Positions 8,505 to 16,953 of a stretch of DNA of 64,000 bases are shown piece after piece. Within the stretch, counting starts at the first letter, position 1. The number at the start of each line of letters is the position of its first letter. The translations under genes and the position numbers were made by a program. Source of the stretch: Chloroflexota bacterium (lineage in GTDB: Bacteria > Chloroflexota > Limnocylindria > Limnocylindrales > CSP1-4). Where the stretch lies: the NCBI GenBank assembly GCA_017853275.1, contig JAFMJV010000008.1, positions 1-64,000 on the forward strand, in the 5' to 3' direction. A model generated the notes under the pieces. That model was not told where the DNA came from, made no database searches, and saw nothing but the letters and a program-made list of their open reading frames with translations.

Positions 8505-9665
8505 ATGGCACCCGCGAGCTTGCGCGAGATCGGCGCTGCGGTGATCGGCAGCGGCTTCATCGGCACGGTCCACGTGGAGCAGCTGCGGCGGCTCGGCGTC
8601 CAGGTCCGGGGGATCCTCGGCAGCGACCCGGCGCGCGGCGCGGAGCGGGCCGCCGCCCTCCAGGTGCCCCGCGCCTATGCATCCCTGGACGAGCTCCTCG
8701 CGGACCCCACGGTGGATGTCGTCCACGTCACCTCTCCGAACCGCTTCCACCATCCCCAGGTCGCCGCGATCCTCGCCGCGGGACGGCATGTCGTGTGCGA
8801 GAAGCCGCTCGCGGTGACGAGCGCGGAATCGGCGGAGCTCGCGGCGCTCGCGGCGCGCACGGACCGGATCGCGGCGGTGAACTTCAATATCCGCTTCTAC
8901 CCCCTGAACCAGCACGCCCACCAGCTCGTCCACGAGGGCGGCCTCGGGGATGTGCGCCTCGTCACCGGGCGCTACTTCCAGGACTGGCTCCTCCACGAGA
9001 CGGACTGGAACTGGCGGCTCCTCGAGTCCGAGGGCGGGAGCCTGCGGGCGGTGGGTGATATCGGGTCGCACTGGATCGACCTCGTCACCTTCATCACCGG
9101 CCTCCGGGTGACGGAGGTGCTCGCGGATCTGGCCACCTTCATCCCCGTCCGCCGGCGCCCGCGGGGACCGGTGGAGACCTTCGCCACGGGGGGCGCCGGC
9201 GAGACCGTCCCGGAGCCGATGACCACGGAGGACGCCGCGCTCATCCTCCTCCGCTTCCACAACGGCGCACGCGGCTCGGTCGCGATCAGCCAGGTGAGCG
9301 CGGGGCGGAAGAACTCGATCGCCTGGGAGATCGGCGGCGCCACGGCGGCCGCGGCCTGGGACGGGGAGACGCCGGACCACCTGTGGCTCGGCCGGCGCGA
9401 CGAGCCGAACCAGCTCCTCCTCCGCAACCCCGCCCTGATGAACGCGACCGGGGTCGCCGCGGCCAGCCTGCCGGGCGGTCATGTCGAGGGCTTCGGGGAT
9501 ACCTTCCACGCCCTCTTCCGCGAGATCTACGGCGCGATCCTCGCGGGCCGGATGCCGGAGCGGCCGCGCTTCGCGACCTTCGCGGACGGACACACGGAGA
9601 TGGTCATCGGGGACGCGATCGCCCGGAGCGCACGCGAGCGCCGCTGGGTCCCGGTGGAGGGATGA
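8505..9665 (+). CDS. Gfo/Idh/MocA family oxidoreductase
   Basis: NAD(P)-dependent sugar or polyol dehydrogenase, 386 residues. The Rossmann motif GSGFIG is at residues 15-20 and the family Lys is in CEKP (Lys about 100). The catalytic region is GDIGSHWIDLVTF with its conserved Asp and His. The C-terminal half is the alpha/beta domain that binds the sugar. A GAGGAGG site six bases upstream fixes the start. It is the first gene of an eleven-gene sugar operon and is followed after 22 bases by a TIM-barrel isomerase gene. That pairing is common in routes through keto-sugar intermediates. The substrate is not known. Confidence 0.93.
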   Translation: MAPASLREIGAAVIGSGFIGTVHVEQLRRLGVQVRGILGSDPARGAERAAALQVPRAYASLDELLADPTVDVVHVTSPNRFHHPQVAAILAAGRHVVCEKPLAVTSAESAELAALAARTDRIAAVNFNIRFYPLNQHAHQLVHEGGLGDVRLVTGRYFQDWLLHETDWNWRLLESEGGSLRAVGDIGSHWIDLVTFITGLRVTEVLADLATFIPVRRRPRGPVETFATGGAGETVPEPMTTEDAALILLRFHNGARGSVAISQVSAGRKNSIAWEIGGATAAAAWDGETPDHLWLGRRDEPNQLLLRNPALMNATGVAAASLPGGHVEGFGDTFHALFREIYGAILAGRMPERPRFATFADGHTEMVIGDAIARSARERRWVPVEG

Positions 9666-9687
9666 GGCACGTCATGGAGGTCATCGG

Positions 9688-10602
9688 ATGAAGCTCGGCT
9701 TCCTCACCGCCCCCTTCCCGGAGACGCCCCTCATGGAGGTCGCGGACTGGGCGGCCGGGGCGGGCTTCGAGGTCCTGGAGATCGCCTGCTGGCCGCGGAC
9801 CGGGGGTGCCGTGCGGCGCTATGCGGGCACGAGCCACATCGACGTCGTGAACCTCTCCGCCGCGCAGGCCACGGAGATCCGCGCCGAGATCGAGGCGAAG
9901 GGCCTTGCGATCTCCGGGCTTGGCTACTACCCGAACCCGCTCCACCCGGATCCGGCCCACCGGGCCACGGTCATCGAGCACCTGAAGGCGGTGATCGTGG
10001 CGGCGGAGCGGATGGGCCTCCCGCTCGTGAACACGTTCATGGGCGCGGACGCAGCGCGCCACCAGGACGCGAACTGGGAGGAGGCGCTCCGGGTCTGGCC
10101 CGGGATCGTCGCCTTCGCGCGCGACCACGGGGTGCGCATCACCTTCGAGAACTGCCCGATGATCTTCAGCTACGACGAGTGGCCGGGCGGGCACAACCTC
10201 GCCACGACCCCGCGGATGTGGCGCCGGATCCTCGAGCAGTGGGGCGGCACGGTCGGTCTGAACTTCGACCCCTCGCACCTCATCCTCCAGATGATCGAGA
10301 TGGGCCGATTCATCAAGGAGTTCGGGCCGCACATCCTCCACTTCCAGGCCAAGGACCTGATGATCGACCGGGACGGGCTCTACGAGCGGGGGGTCTTCTC
10401 GCTCGGCATGGGCTGGCAGATCCCGCGCGTGCCGGGTCTCGGGGACGTGGACTGGAACGTCGTCTTCCGGGAGCTCTACCGGGCGGGCTTCGCGGGCGAC
10501 TGCATCATCGAGCACGAGGATCGCGGCTTCGAAGGGTCGGACGAGCTCGTGAAGCGGGGGTTCCTCATCGCGCGCGACACGCTGCGCCCCTACTGCAGGT
10601 GA
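9688..10602 (+). CDS. Sugar phosphate isomerase/epimerase family TIM barrel
   Basis: AP endonuclease 2-like TIM barrel of the IolE/YcjR type, 304 residues, which isomerises, epimerises or dehydrates sugars with a divalent metal. Metal ligands are likely in TFENCPMIF (Glu), NFDPSHL (Asp and His), HFQAKD (His) and the final IIEHED (Glu). The start is ATG 9688, preceded by GGAGG eight bases away. A longer opening upstream overlaps the oxidoreductase gene and has no ribosome-binding site. The oxidoreductase and this enzyme probably act in succession on an oxidised sugar. Confidence 0.9.
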   Translation: MKLGFLTAPFPETPLMEVADWAAGAGFEVLEIACWPRTGGAVRRYAGTSHIDVVNLSAAQATEIRAEIEAKGLAISGLGYYPNPLHPDPAHRATVIEHLKAVIVAAERMGLPLVNTFMGADAARHQDANWEEALRVWPGIVAFARDHGVRITFENCPMIFSYDEWPGGHNLATTPRMWRRILEQWGGTVGLNFDPSHLILQMIEMGRFIKEFGPHILHFQAKDLMIDRDGLYERGVFSLGMGWQIPRVPGLGDVDWNVVFRELYRAGFAGDCIIEHEDRGFEGSDELVKRGFLIARDTLRPYCR

Positions 10603-10607
10603 CCCCC

Positions 10608-11345
10608 GTGGAGATCTCCATCGAGACGCTGACCGAGCGCGAGATCGCGAAGACGATCGACCACTCCCTCCTCCGCCCGGAGCTGGACGACGCCTTCGTG
10701 GAGGCGGGCTGCCGGCTGGCGGCGCGCTACGACGTGGCCTCGGTCTGCGTCCGGCCGGCGGACGTGCGCCGGGCGGCGGCGATCCTCGCGGGGACGGAGG
10801 TCCTCGTGGGCACCACGATCGGCTTCCCCCACGGCTCGCACGTCACGGCGGTGAAGGTGGCCGAGGCGGAGCAGGCGCTCCGGGACGGCGCCGCGGAGCT
10901 GGACATGGTCATCCAGATCGGCGCGCTGAAGAGCGGCCGGGATGCCGATGTCCAGGCGGATATCGCGGCCGTGGTGGCCGTGGCCCACGGGGCCGGCGCG
11001 ATCGTCAAGGTGATCTTCGAGAACGCCTACCTCACGGACGACGAGAAGATCCGGGCCTGCCGGCTGACGGAGGCGGCGGGCGGCGACTTCGTGAAGACCT
11101 CCACCGGCTTCGCGCCCTCCGGCGCCACCCATGACGACCTGCGCCTGATGCGCGCGCACACCTCGCCGCACATCCAGGTGAAGGCGGCCGGCGGCGTGCG
11201 TACCCTGGATGCGCTCATCGACGTCATGCGCCTCGGGGTGACGCGGATCGGCGCCACGGCCACGGAGACGATCATCGAGGACTTCCGGGCGCGGAAGGCC
11301 GGCCGGAGCCCCGTGGGCGCGGCCGAGAGCGGGACGGGATACTGA
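10608..11345 (+). CDS. deoC: Deoxyribose-phosphate aldolase family (DeoC)
   Basis: Class I aldolase, 245 residues. The Schiff-base Lys is in VKTSTGF (about residue 163). The partner residues are Asp in ELDMVIQIG (about 99) and Lys in VKAAGGVR (about 192), all three in place. The start chosen is GTG 10608, because AGGTGA lies five bases before it. GTG 10599 in a GTGA overlap with the previous stop is an alternative that adds three residues. In E. coli DeoC splits deoxyribose 5-phosphate. In this operon, with no nucleoside genes, a different 3-hydroxy-aldehyde product of sugar breakdown is equally likely. Confidence 0.9.
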   Translation: MEISIETLTEREIAKTIDHSLLRPELDDAFVEAGCRLAARYDVASVCVRPADVRRAAAILAGTEVLVGTTIGFPHGSHVTAVKVAEAEQALRDGAAELDMVIQIGALKSGRDADVQADIAAVVAVAHGAGAIVKVIFENAYLTDDEKIRACRLTEAAGGDFVKTSTGFAPSGATHDDLRLMRAHTSPHIQVKAAGGVRTLDALIDVMRLGVTRIGATATETIIEDFRARKAGRSPVGAAESGTGY

Positions 11346-11349
11346 GCCG

Positions 11350-12150
11350 ATGAGCGACGTGAACGCGCCCGCGCCCCGCTTCCTCGCCGAGGGGATCGCG
11401 CTCCTCCAGCGGATCTCGGAGACGCAGGCGGGCCCGATCGAGACCGCTGCCCGCTGGTGCGCCGAGGCGATCGGCACGGACGGCCTCGTCCACCTCTTCG
11501 GCACCGGGCACTCCCGGATCCCGGTGGAGGAGTTCTTCCCGCGCTACGGCTCGTACCCGGGCTTCAACCCGATCGTGGAGCTCTCGATGACCCACCACAC
11601 GGAGGTCGTGGGGGCGAACGGCCAGCGCCAGGCGATGTTCATCGAGCGCGTGCCGGGGCTCGCGGACGAGATCCTCGCGAACTTCCGCTTCCAGCCGCAG
11701 GACGTGATGATCGTCTTCTCCGCAGGCGGCCTCACCGCCGTCCCGGTGGAGATGGCGCGCGGCGCACGGCGGCGCGGGATCCGCACGATCGCGGTCACCT
11801 CGATCCTCCAGACCACGAGCGGCGAGGTCGATCCCCGGGTGGGGAGCCGCCTGATGGACGAGGCCGACCTCGTCATCGACCTGTGCACGCCCCCGCCGGA
11901 CGCGATGATCGCGGTCGCGGGGCTGGATACGCCGATCGCCCCGGGCTCCACGCTCGCCTATACGGCGATCGTCAACGCGCTGAAGGTCCGCATCGCCGAG
12001 CTTCTCGTCGCGGCGGGCCGGATGCCCCCGGTGATCACCCGTGCCACGGTCGTGGGTGCGGAGCGCTCGCGGGCGCTCTTCGATGCGGCCTACGGGGAGC
12101 ATGCGCGGCGCGTCGCCCGCGCCATCGATGTCCAGGGGGGAGGTGGCTGA
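11350..12150 (+). CDS. SIS-domain protein (sugar isomerase domain)
   Basis: Single SIS-domain protein of 266 residues, in the group annotated as sugar isomerase domain-containing (UPF0309-like). The phosphosugar-binding loop is FGTGHSRIP (about residues 50-58). A second conserved element is MIVFSAGGLTAVPVEMA, followed by a third strand with AVTSILQTT. AgaS/NagB-II type enzymes have two SIS domains, and this protein has one, as in MurQ or GmhA. Located in an operon with nagA but no nagB, it could carry out the aldose-ketose isomerisation or deamination step. That is inference. It follows deoC by four bases. Confidence 0.85.
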   Translation: MSDVNAPAPRFLAEGIALLQRISETQAGPIETAARWCAEAIGTDGLVHLFGTGHSRIPVEEFFPRYGSYPGFNPIVELSMTHHTEVVGANGQRQAMFIERVPGLADEILANFRFQPQDVMIVFSAGGLTAVPVEMARGARRRGIRTIAVTSILQTTSGEVDPRVGSRLMDEADLVIDLCTPPPDAMIAVAGLDTPIAPGSTLAYTAIVNALKVRIAELLVAAGRMPPVITRATVVGAERSRALFDAAYGEHARRVARAIDVQGGGG

Positions 12151-12237
12151 GCGGAGCGAGAGGCGAGGAGACGCACGGATGAGCCCGTGCCGGCCGGACG
12201 GCCGGGACGGCGAGACTGCAGGAGGAAGACGACTCCC

Positions 12238-13299
12238 ATGAAGCACACTCGGCTCTTCGGTGGCCTCGCGGCCGCCACGGTCGCGGCGGCGGCCCTCATG
12301 CCCGCCGCGGTGGCCGCCCAGGACGGCTACACGATCGGCTTCTCCAACCCCGGCGGCGTCGGCAACGGCTGGCGCGAGGAGATGATCTGCTCCGCCAAGG
12401 CGGAGGCCCTCGCGTCCGGCGAGGTGACGGGGATGAACATCATCCACCGCAACACGGACGCGGCCGGCCAGCTCGAGGACATCCGCAGCCTGATCTCCGC
12501 GGGCGTGGATGCGATCGTCGTCAACCCGGCGGACTACGAGGCCCTCAACCCGGCCCTCCAGGAGGCCGCGGACGCGGGGATCGTCGTCGTCGCGGTGGAC
12601 GCCCCCGTCTCGCAGCCCACGGCGTACAACCTCTCGAACAACCAGGAGGAGTACGCGTACCTCGGCGCTACGTGGCTCTTCGAGCAGCTCGGCGGCAAGG
12701 GGAACGTGGTGGAGATGCGCGGCATCCCCGGCCACCCGGCCGATACGGACCGCCACGAGGGCTTCCAGCGGGCGCTCGCCGAGCACCCGGAGATCGTCGT
12801 CGTCAAGGAGGTCTCCACGAACTGGGATCCGGCCACCGGCGCCCAGCAGATCACGGACATCCTGAACGCCGGCACCCAGGTGGATGGCGTCTGGACCTCC
12901 GGCATCGATAGCTGGATCGTGGACGCGTTCATCACCGCGGGCGCCCCGCTCGTGCCGATCGTCGGTGCGGACAACAGCGGCTTCGTCACCCAGCTCCTCA
13001 CCACGGAGGGTCTCGTCGGCGCGGCCGTCACGAACCCCGGCTCCGTGGGTGGCGCGGGTGTCCGCCTTGCGATCCATCTCCTCGACGGGATGGCCGCGGG
13101 CTACGAGCCCGGTCCGGAGGGGACGATCCTCCTCGACCCGCAGCTCTGGACGAACGCGACCGAGGAGGGCAAGGCTGCCCTCGCCGGCGCGGCGGACCCG
13201 TCCCTCGATCCCTCGTGGCCGCTCGGCCTCTCCATCCCGGACTGGACGACGTACACGAAGGAGCAGCTCCTCGCCTGCAAGGCGCCCGGCGAGGCCTGA
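12238..13299 (+). CDS. Ribose/xylose-type ABC transporter substrate-binding protein
   Basis: Periplasmic-binding-protein type 1 fold (Peripla_BP_4), 353 residues. Start ATG 12238 gives a clean Sec signal peptide (basic MKHTR, hydrophobic core, AVAA-QDG cleavage near residue 27). AGGAGG lies 12 bases upstream. Inside are the family strands: YTIGFSNPG, two-domain hinge segments with DAIVVNPADYEALNP, and VWTSGIDSWIVDAF. The long AALAAEKG-type C-terminus ends in a Cys (LLACKAPGEA), and a second Cys (MICSAKAEA) could form a disulfide. It is separated from the SIS gene by 87 bases that hold no clear promoter, and is followed by a strong hairpin. Confidence 0.93.
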   Translation: MKHTRLFGGLAAATVAAAALMPAAVAAQDGYTIGFSNPGGVGNGWREEMICSAKAEALASGEVTGMNIIHRNTDAAGQLEDIRSLISAGVDAIVVNPADYEALNPALQEAADAGIVVVAVDAPVSQPTAYNLSNNQEEYAYLGATWLFEQLGGKGNVVEMRGIPGHPADTDRHEGFQRALAEHPEIVVVKEVSTNWDPATGAQQITDILNAGTQVDGVWTSGIDSWIVDAFITAGAPLVPIVGADNSGFVTQLLTTEGLVGAAVTNPGSVGGAGVRLAIHLLDGMAAGYEPGPEGTILLDPQLWTNATEEGKAALAGAADPSLDPSWPLGLSIPDWTTYTKEQLLACKAPGEA

Positions 13300-13320
13300 T
13301 CCGAACCGGAACGGCCGATC

Positions 13321-13350
13321 GGAGGGGTGCGGGGCGACCCGCACCCCTCC
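13321..13350 (+). terminator. Strong hairpin after the sugar-binding protein gene
   Basis: Perfect 13-bp stem (GGAGGGGTGCGGG and its complement) with a GCGA loop of the stable GNRA class, no T-tract. It sits between the binding-protein stop and the ATPase start. It probably acts as a 3' stabiliser or partial terminator that raises the ratio of binding protein to importer, as proposed for the hairpin at 1624-1649. Confidence 0.65.
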
Positions 13351-13378
13351 GGCGCGCCCCGGACGCGGAGCCCACCGC

Positions 13379-14965
13379 ATGACCGAGCATCTCCTCGAGG
13401 CGACCGGCGTCGTCAAGCGCTACGGGGGCGTGACCGCCCTGCGCGGCGCCTCGCTCGCCGTCCGGCCCGGGGAGGTCCATGCGCTCCTCGGCGCGAACGG
13501 CGCCGGGAAGAGCACGCTGATCAAGATCCTCACCGGGACGGTCCGCCCGGATTCGGGGAGCTTCCGGGTCGGGGGGACGGAACGGACGATCCGGTCCGCC
13601 GCCGAAGCCCGGGCCGTGGGGCTCGCCTCGATCTACCAGGACCCCTCCGTCATCCCCGACCTCGATGTCCGGGACAACCTGCGCCTGACGCGCACCCCGC
13701 TCGACGCCTTCCGCGGCTGGATGGCGGAGCTGGGGATCCCGGACCTCCCGCTGGACGTCCTCTCCCGCGACCTCCCCCTGCCGACCCTCCGGATCGTCGA
13801 CCTCGCCCGGGCGCTCGCCGCGGAGCCGCAGGTCCTCATCCTGGACGAGACGACCGCGGCCCTCCCCGCAGACCTCACGGAGCGCGTCCTGGAGGTCGTG
13901 GGCCGGCAGCGCGACCACGGCCGCGCGGTCATCTTCATCTCCCACCGCCTGATCGAGATCTCCACGCTGTGCGACCGCGCCACGGTCCTCCGGGACGGCC
14001 AGACGGTCGGCGTCGTGCCGATCGAGCCGGGCGCGGAGGACCGGATCGTCGCGCTCATGCTCGGGCCCCAGGCCGAGCGCCCGGAGACGGAGCGCGCCAC
14101 CGGGCCGGTCGCGGCGGGGATCGTGGGTGCCGCCCTCCTCGGCGCGGAGGCGGGTCCGGGGGGTGCGGACGCGGGACCGGCGCCGACCGCAGCGGCCGCC
14201 CCCGGCGAGCTCCGGCTCGCCGCACGCGGGATCGGCGCCGGGAGCCGCCTCCACGATGTCTCCCTCGAGCTCCGCGCCGGCGAGGTCCTCGGCGTCGTCG
14301 CGCTGGAAGGGCAGGGCCAGGAGGAGCTCTTCGAGACGCTCGCGGGCGCGCGCCGGCCGACGGCAGGCACGATCGAGGTGGATGGCCGGCCCGTCCGCTT
14401 CCACCATCCCGCGGACGCGATCCGTGCAGGCGTCGTCCTCGTTCCGGCGGACCGTCTCCAGGCGCTCCTCCCCCAGCGCTCCGTGCGCGAGAACGTCGCC
14501 CTCCCCTTCTCCGCCCCCTTCCGGCGCTGGGGGCTCCGGCGGGGCGCCGAGGAGCCGCGCAAGGTGAGCGCCGCGATCGAGCGCCTCCAGGTCGATACCC
14601 GCGCCCAGGCCGAGGTCCGCCGGCTCTCCGGCGGGAACCAGCAGAAGGTGACGATCGCCCGCTGGGTCGCGCTCGGGGTCCGGACCCTCCTCTGCTTCGA
14701 CCCCACCCGGGGGATCGACATCCGGACGAAGCGCCAGATCTATGCCCTCCTCCGCGAGCTCGCGGACCAGGGAGCGGCGGTCCTCCTCTACACCTCGGAG
14801 CTCGAGGAGATCCGGCTCGCCTGCGACCGGGTCGTCGTCATCTTCGGCGGCCGGGTCGTGGACGTGATGGACGCCGCGCTCGCGGACGAGCCGACCCTCC
14901 TCCGCGCCGCCTACGCGCTCCCGCCGGATGCCCCGCTCCCGGTCCTGGACGAGGCGGCCTCGTGA
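13379..14965 (+). CDS. Sugar ABC transporter ATPase with two nucleotide-binding domains (RbsA-like)
   Basis: RbsA/MglA-type ATPase of 528 residues. Domain 1 has intact Walker A (GANGAGKST) and Walker B (LILDETTAAL), but its signature is degenerate (LPLPTLRIVDLARAL). Domain 2 has the altered Walker A typical of the family (ALEGQGQEELF), an intact signature (LSGGNQQKV) and a Walker B reading CFDPTRGID, which lacks the catalytic Glu. So one composite ATP site (Walker A/B of domain 1 plus signature of domain 2) should be active and the other dead. A 40-residue Ala, Gly and Pro linker joins the halves. The start is ATG 13379. The gene overlaps the next by four bases. Confidence 0.95.
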   Translation: MTEHLLEATGVVKRYGGVTALRGASLAVRPGEVHALLGANGAGKSTLIKILTGTVRPDSGSFRVGGTERTIRSAAEARAVGLASIYQDPSVIPDLDVRDNLRLTRTPLDAFRGWMAELGIPDLPLDVLSRDLPLPTLRIVDLARALAAEPQVLILDETTAALPADLTERVLEVVGRQRDHGRAVIFISHRLIEISTLCDRATVLRDGQTVGVVPIEPGAEDRIVALMLGPQAERPETERATGPVAAGIVGAALLGAEAGPGGADAGPAPTAAAAPGELRLAARGIGAGSRLHDVSLELRAGEVLGVVALEGQGQEELFETLAGARRPTAGTIEVDGRPVRFHHPADAIRAGVVLVPADRLQALLPQRSVRENVALPFSAPFRRWGLRRGAEEPRKVSAAIERLQVDTRAQAEVRRLSGGNQQKVTIARWVALGVRTLLCFDPTRGIDIRTKRQIYALLRELADQGAAVLLYTSELEEIRLACDRVVVIFGGRVVDVMDAALADEPTLLRAAYALPPDAPLPVLDEAAS

Positions 14966-15954
14966 GCGCCCCTGCGGTCGCCGCGCCCGCGGCACGCCCG
15001 GGGATCGGGCGGACGATCGCCCGCAACCAGTGGGTCGTGGGGCTCTACCTCCTCCTCGCCGCCCTCCTCGCCTTCACCTTCCTCATCAAGCCCGGCTATG
15101 GACCGGCGGACATCGAATCGCTCGCGATCTCCGTCCTGCCGATCGTCTTCGCGGCGGCGGCCCAGGCGGTGATCGTCATCGCGGGCGGCATCGATCTCTC
15201 CATCGGCTCGCTCATGGCGCTCACGAACGTGGTCGCCGCGGCGCTCATGGCCCAGAGCGGCGAGGTCGGCGCGGTCGGGGTCGTCCTCCTCGTCCTCATC
15301 CTCGGCACCCTCCTCGGTGCCGTGAACGGGATCCTCGTCGTCGTGAGCCGCGTGCCGGATATCGTCGTCACCCTCGCGATGTCCTTCGTCTGGGCCGGGG
15401 CGGCGCTCCTCGTCCTCGGCAGCCCCGGCGGCAGCGCGGCGGCGTGGTTCATGGCGCTCGCGGACGGGACCTTCCTCATCGAGTGGCTCCCGCGCGCCTT
15501 CGTCACGATGGTCGTCGTCCTCGCCGTCATCTGGATCCCCCTCCGCCGCTCGCGCCTCGGCCTCTCCCTCTACGCGGTGGGGAGCGACCGGGTCGCCGCG
15601 CTCCGGAGCGGCGTCCCGATCGGTCGCACGAAGATCGCCGCCTACGCGATCGGCGGCCTCCTCGCGGGGATCGGCGGGCTCTCCCTCTCGATGTCCACGG
15701 GGATCGGGCTCCCGGTCCCGGGCCCCTACACCCTCGGCGGCGTCGCCGCGATCGTCCTCGGCGGGGTCTCGCTCGCGGGCGGGCGGGGTGGCCTCATGGG
15801 CCCGGTGGCCGCCGCCTTCATCCTCGCGCTCATCCGCCTCGACCTCGTCTTCCTCGGCGTCACCTCGGACTACAGCCAGGTGATCCAGGGGGTCGTCCTC
15901 GTCCTCGTGGTCATGATCGGCGGTCTCGTGGAGCTCCGGAGGCGGCGCGCATGA
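14962..15954 (+). CDS. Sugar ABC transporter permease, RbsC-like, copy 1
   Basis: Branched-chain/ribose-type permease (BPD_transp_2), 330 residues with about nine to ten hydrophobic segments. Family motifs are AVIVIAGGIDLSIGSLMAL (about residues 67-85), GAVNGILVV, and the late ALRSGVPIGRTKIAAYAIGG coupling region, followed by GGVSLAGGRGG. It starts with GTG 14962 in a GTGA overlap with the ATPase stop and ends in an ATGA overlap with the second permease. The two permeases probably form a heterodimer, as in other sugar importers with paired RbsC proteins. Confidence 0.94.
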   Translation: MSAPAVAAPAARPGIGRTIARNQWVVGLYLLLAALLAFTFLIKPGYGPADIESLAISVLPIVFAAAAQAVIVIAGGIDLSIGSLMALTNVVAAALMAQSGEVGAVGVVLLVLILGTLLGAVNGILVVVSRVPDIVVTLAMSFVWAGAALLVLGSPGGSAAAWFMALADGTFLIEWLPRAFVTMVVVLAVIWIPLRRSRLGLSLYAVGSDRVAALRSGVPIGRTKIAAYAIGGLLAGIGGLSLSMSTGIGLPVPGPYTLGGVAAIVLGGVSLAGGRGGLMGPVAAAFILALIRLDLVFLGVTSDYSQVIQGVVLVLVVMIGGLVELRRRRA

Positions 15955-16949
15955 GCGCGGCACCGGCCGGCACCACGGAGCAGCTCCCCGCGAGCGCGCG
16001 CGTCCGGCGCCTCTTCCGCGAGCAGCCGGTCGTGCCGCTCCTCGGGCTCCTCGCGATCCTCGTCGCGATCCTCCTCACCGTCCAGCCGGGGATCCTCAAC
16101 CGGCCGCTCGGCTGGGCGAACGGGATCGTCTACTTCGCCGTCCCGCTCGCGATCCTCGCCGCCTGCCAGACGCTCACGATGCTCACCGGCGGGATCGACC
16201 TCTCCGTGGCCACGATCGCCTCGATGACCGCCTACGTGATGGCGACCCAGGCCCCCTCCCAGGGCGACCCCGCGGCGATCCTCATCGCCCTCGCGCTCGC
16301 CGCGGGCGTCGGGCTCATCAACGGGATCGGGATCGGGATCTTCCGCGTCCAGCCGCTGATCATGACCCTCGCCACGGGGCTCGTCGCGCTCGGCGGCGCG
16401 AACGTCTACCAGAAGCTCGTCCTCACCGCGGGCTCGCGCGTCCCGGAGCCGGTCGCCGTCCTCGGCTCGGGGACCACCTTCGGCGTCATCCCGAACACGC
16501 TCTTCCTCTTCATCCCGCTCGCCCTCGCGATCATGATCCTCCTCAAGCGGACCGGCTACGGGCGGATGCTCTACGCAGTGGGGGACAACCCGGTGGCGGC
16601 CCGGCTCGCCGGCGTCCGGATCCCCCAGGTCCTCATCCTCCTCTACGTCCTCTCCGGCCTCCTCGCGGGGATCGGCGGGATCGTCCTCGCGGGCGCGGCC
16701 AAGACGGCCACGCTGAACGCCGCGGACGCCTACCTCCTCCCCTCGGTCGCGGCGGCGGTCATCGGGGGGACCTCGATCTTCGGTGGCCGCGGCGGCTACG
16801 CGGGGACGATCGTGGGCGCGCTCATCCTGCGCGTCCTCCTCGGCCTCCTCGGCGCGATGAACACGCCGGAGCCGATCCGCCAGATCGTCTACGGGGCGAT
16901 CATCCTCGGCGTGGCGGCGGCCTACGCGCGCGTCACGGATGACGGCTGA
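15951..16949 (+). CDS. Sugar ABC transporter permease, RbsC-like, copy 2
   Basis: Paralogous permease of 332 residues. It repeats the core motifs LTMLTGGIDLSVATIASM, GLINGIGIGIFRVQPLIMTLATG and GDNPVAARLAGVRIPQVLILLYVLSG, then GGTSIFGGRGGYAG near the C-terminus. Start ATG 15951 overlaps the stop of copy 1 (ATGA). A longer opening upstream in the same frame belongs to the other permease gene's strand shadow and is not used. It is a partner of copy 1 in the membrane channel. Confidence 0.94.
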   Translation: MSAAPAGTTEQLPASARVRRLFREQPVVPLLGLLAILVAILLTVQPGILNRPLGWANGIVYFAVPLAILAACQTLTMLTGGIDLSVATIASMTAYVMATQAPSQGDPAAILIALALAAGVGLINGIGIGIFRVQPLIMTLATGLVALGGANVYQKLVLTAGSRVPEPVAVLGSGTTFGVIPNTLFLFIPLALAIMILLKRTGYGRMLYAVGDNPVAARLAGVRIPQVLILLYVLSGLLAGIGGIVLAGAAKTATLNAADAYLLPSVAAAVIGGTSIFGGRGGYAGTIVGALILRVLLGLLGAMNTPEPIRQIVYGAIILGVAAAYARVTDDG

Positions 16950-16953
16950 GCGG

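Noticed and set aside
9481..9687. Longer N-terminus for the TIM-barrel isomerase
   Set aside because: It overlaps the oxidoreductase gene. GGAGG eight bases before ATG 9688 and the MKLGFLTAPF start agree with the family.
12151..12237. Possible internal promoter before the sugar-binding protein gene
   Set aside because: The 87 bases contain no TANNNT hexamer at a sensible distance from ATG 12238, only an AGGAGG site.
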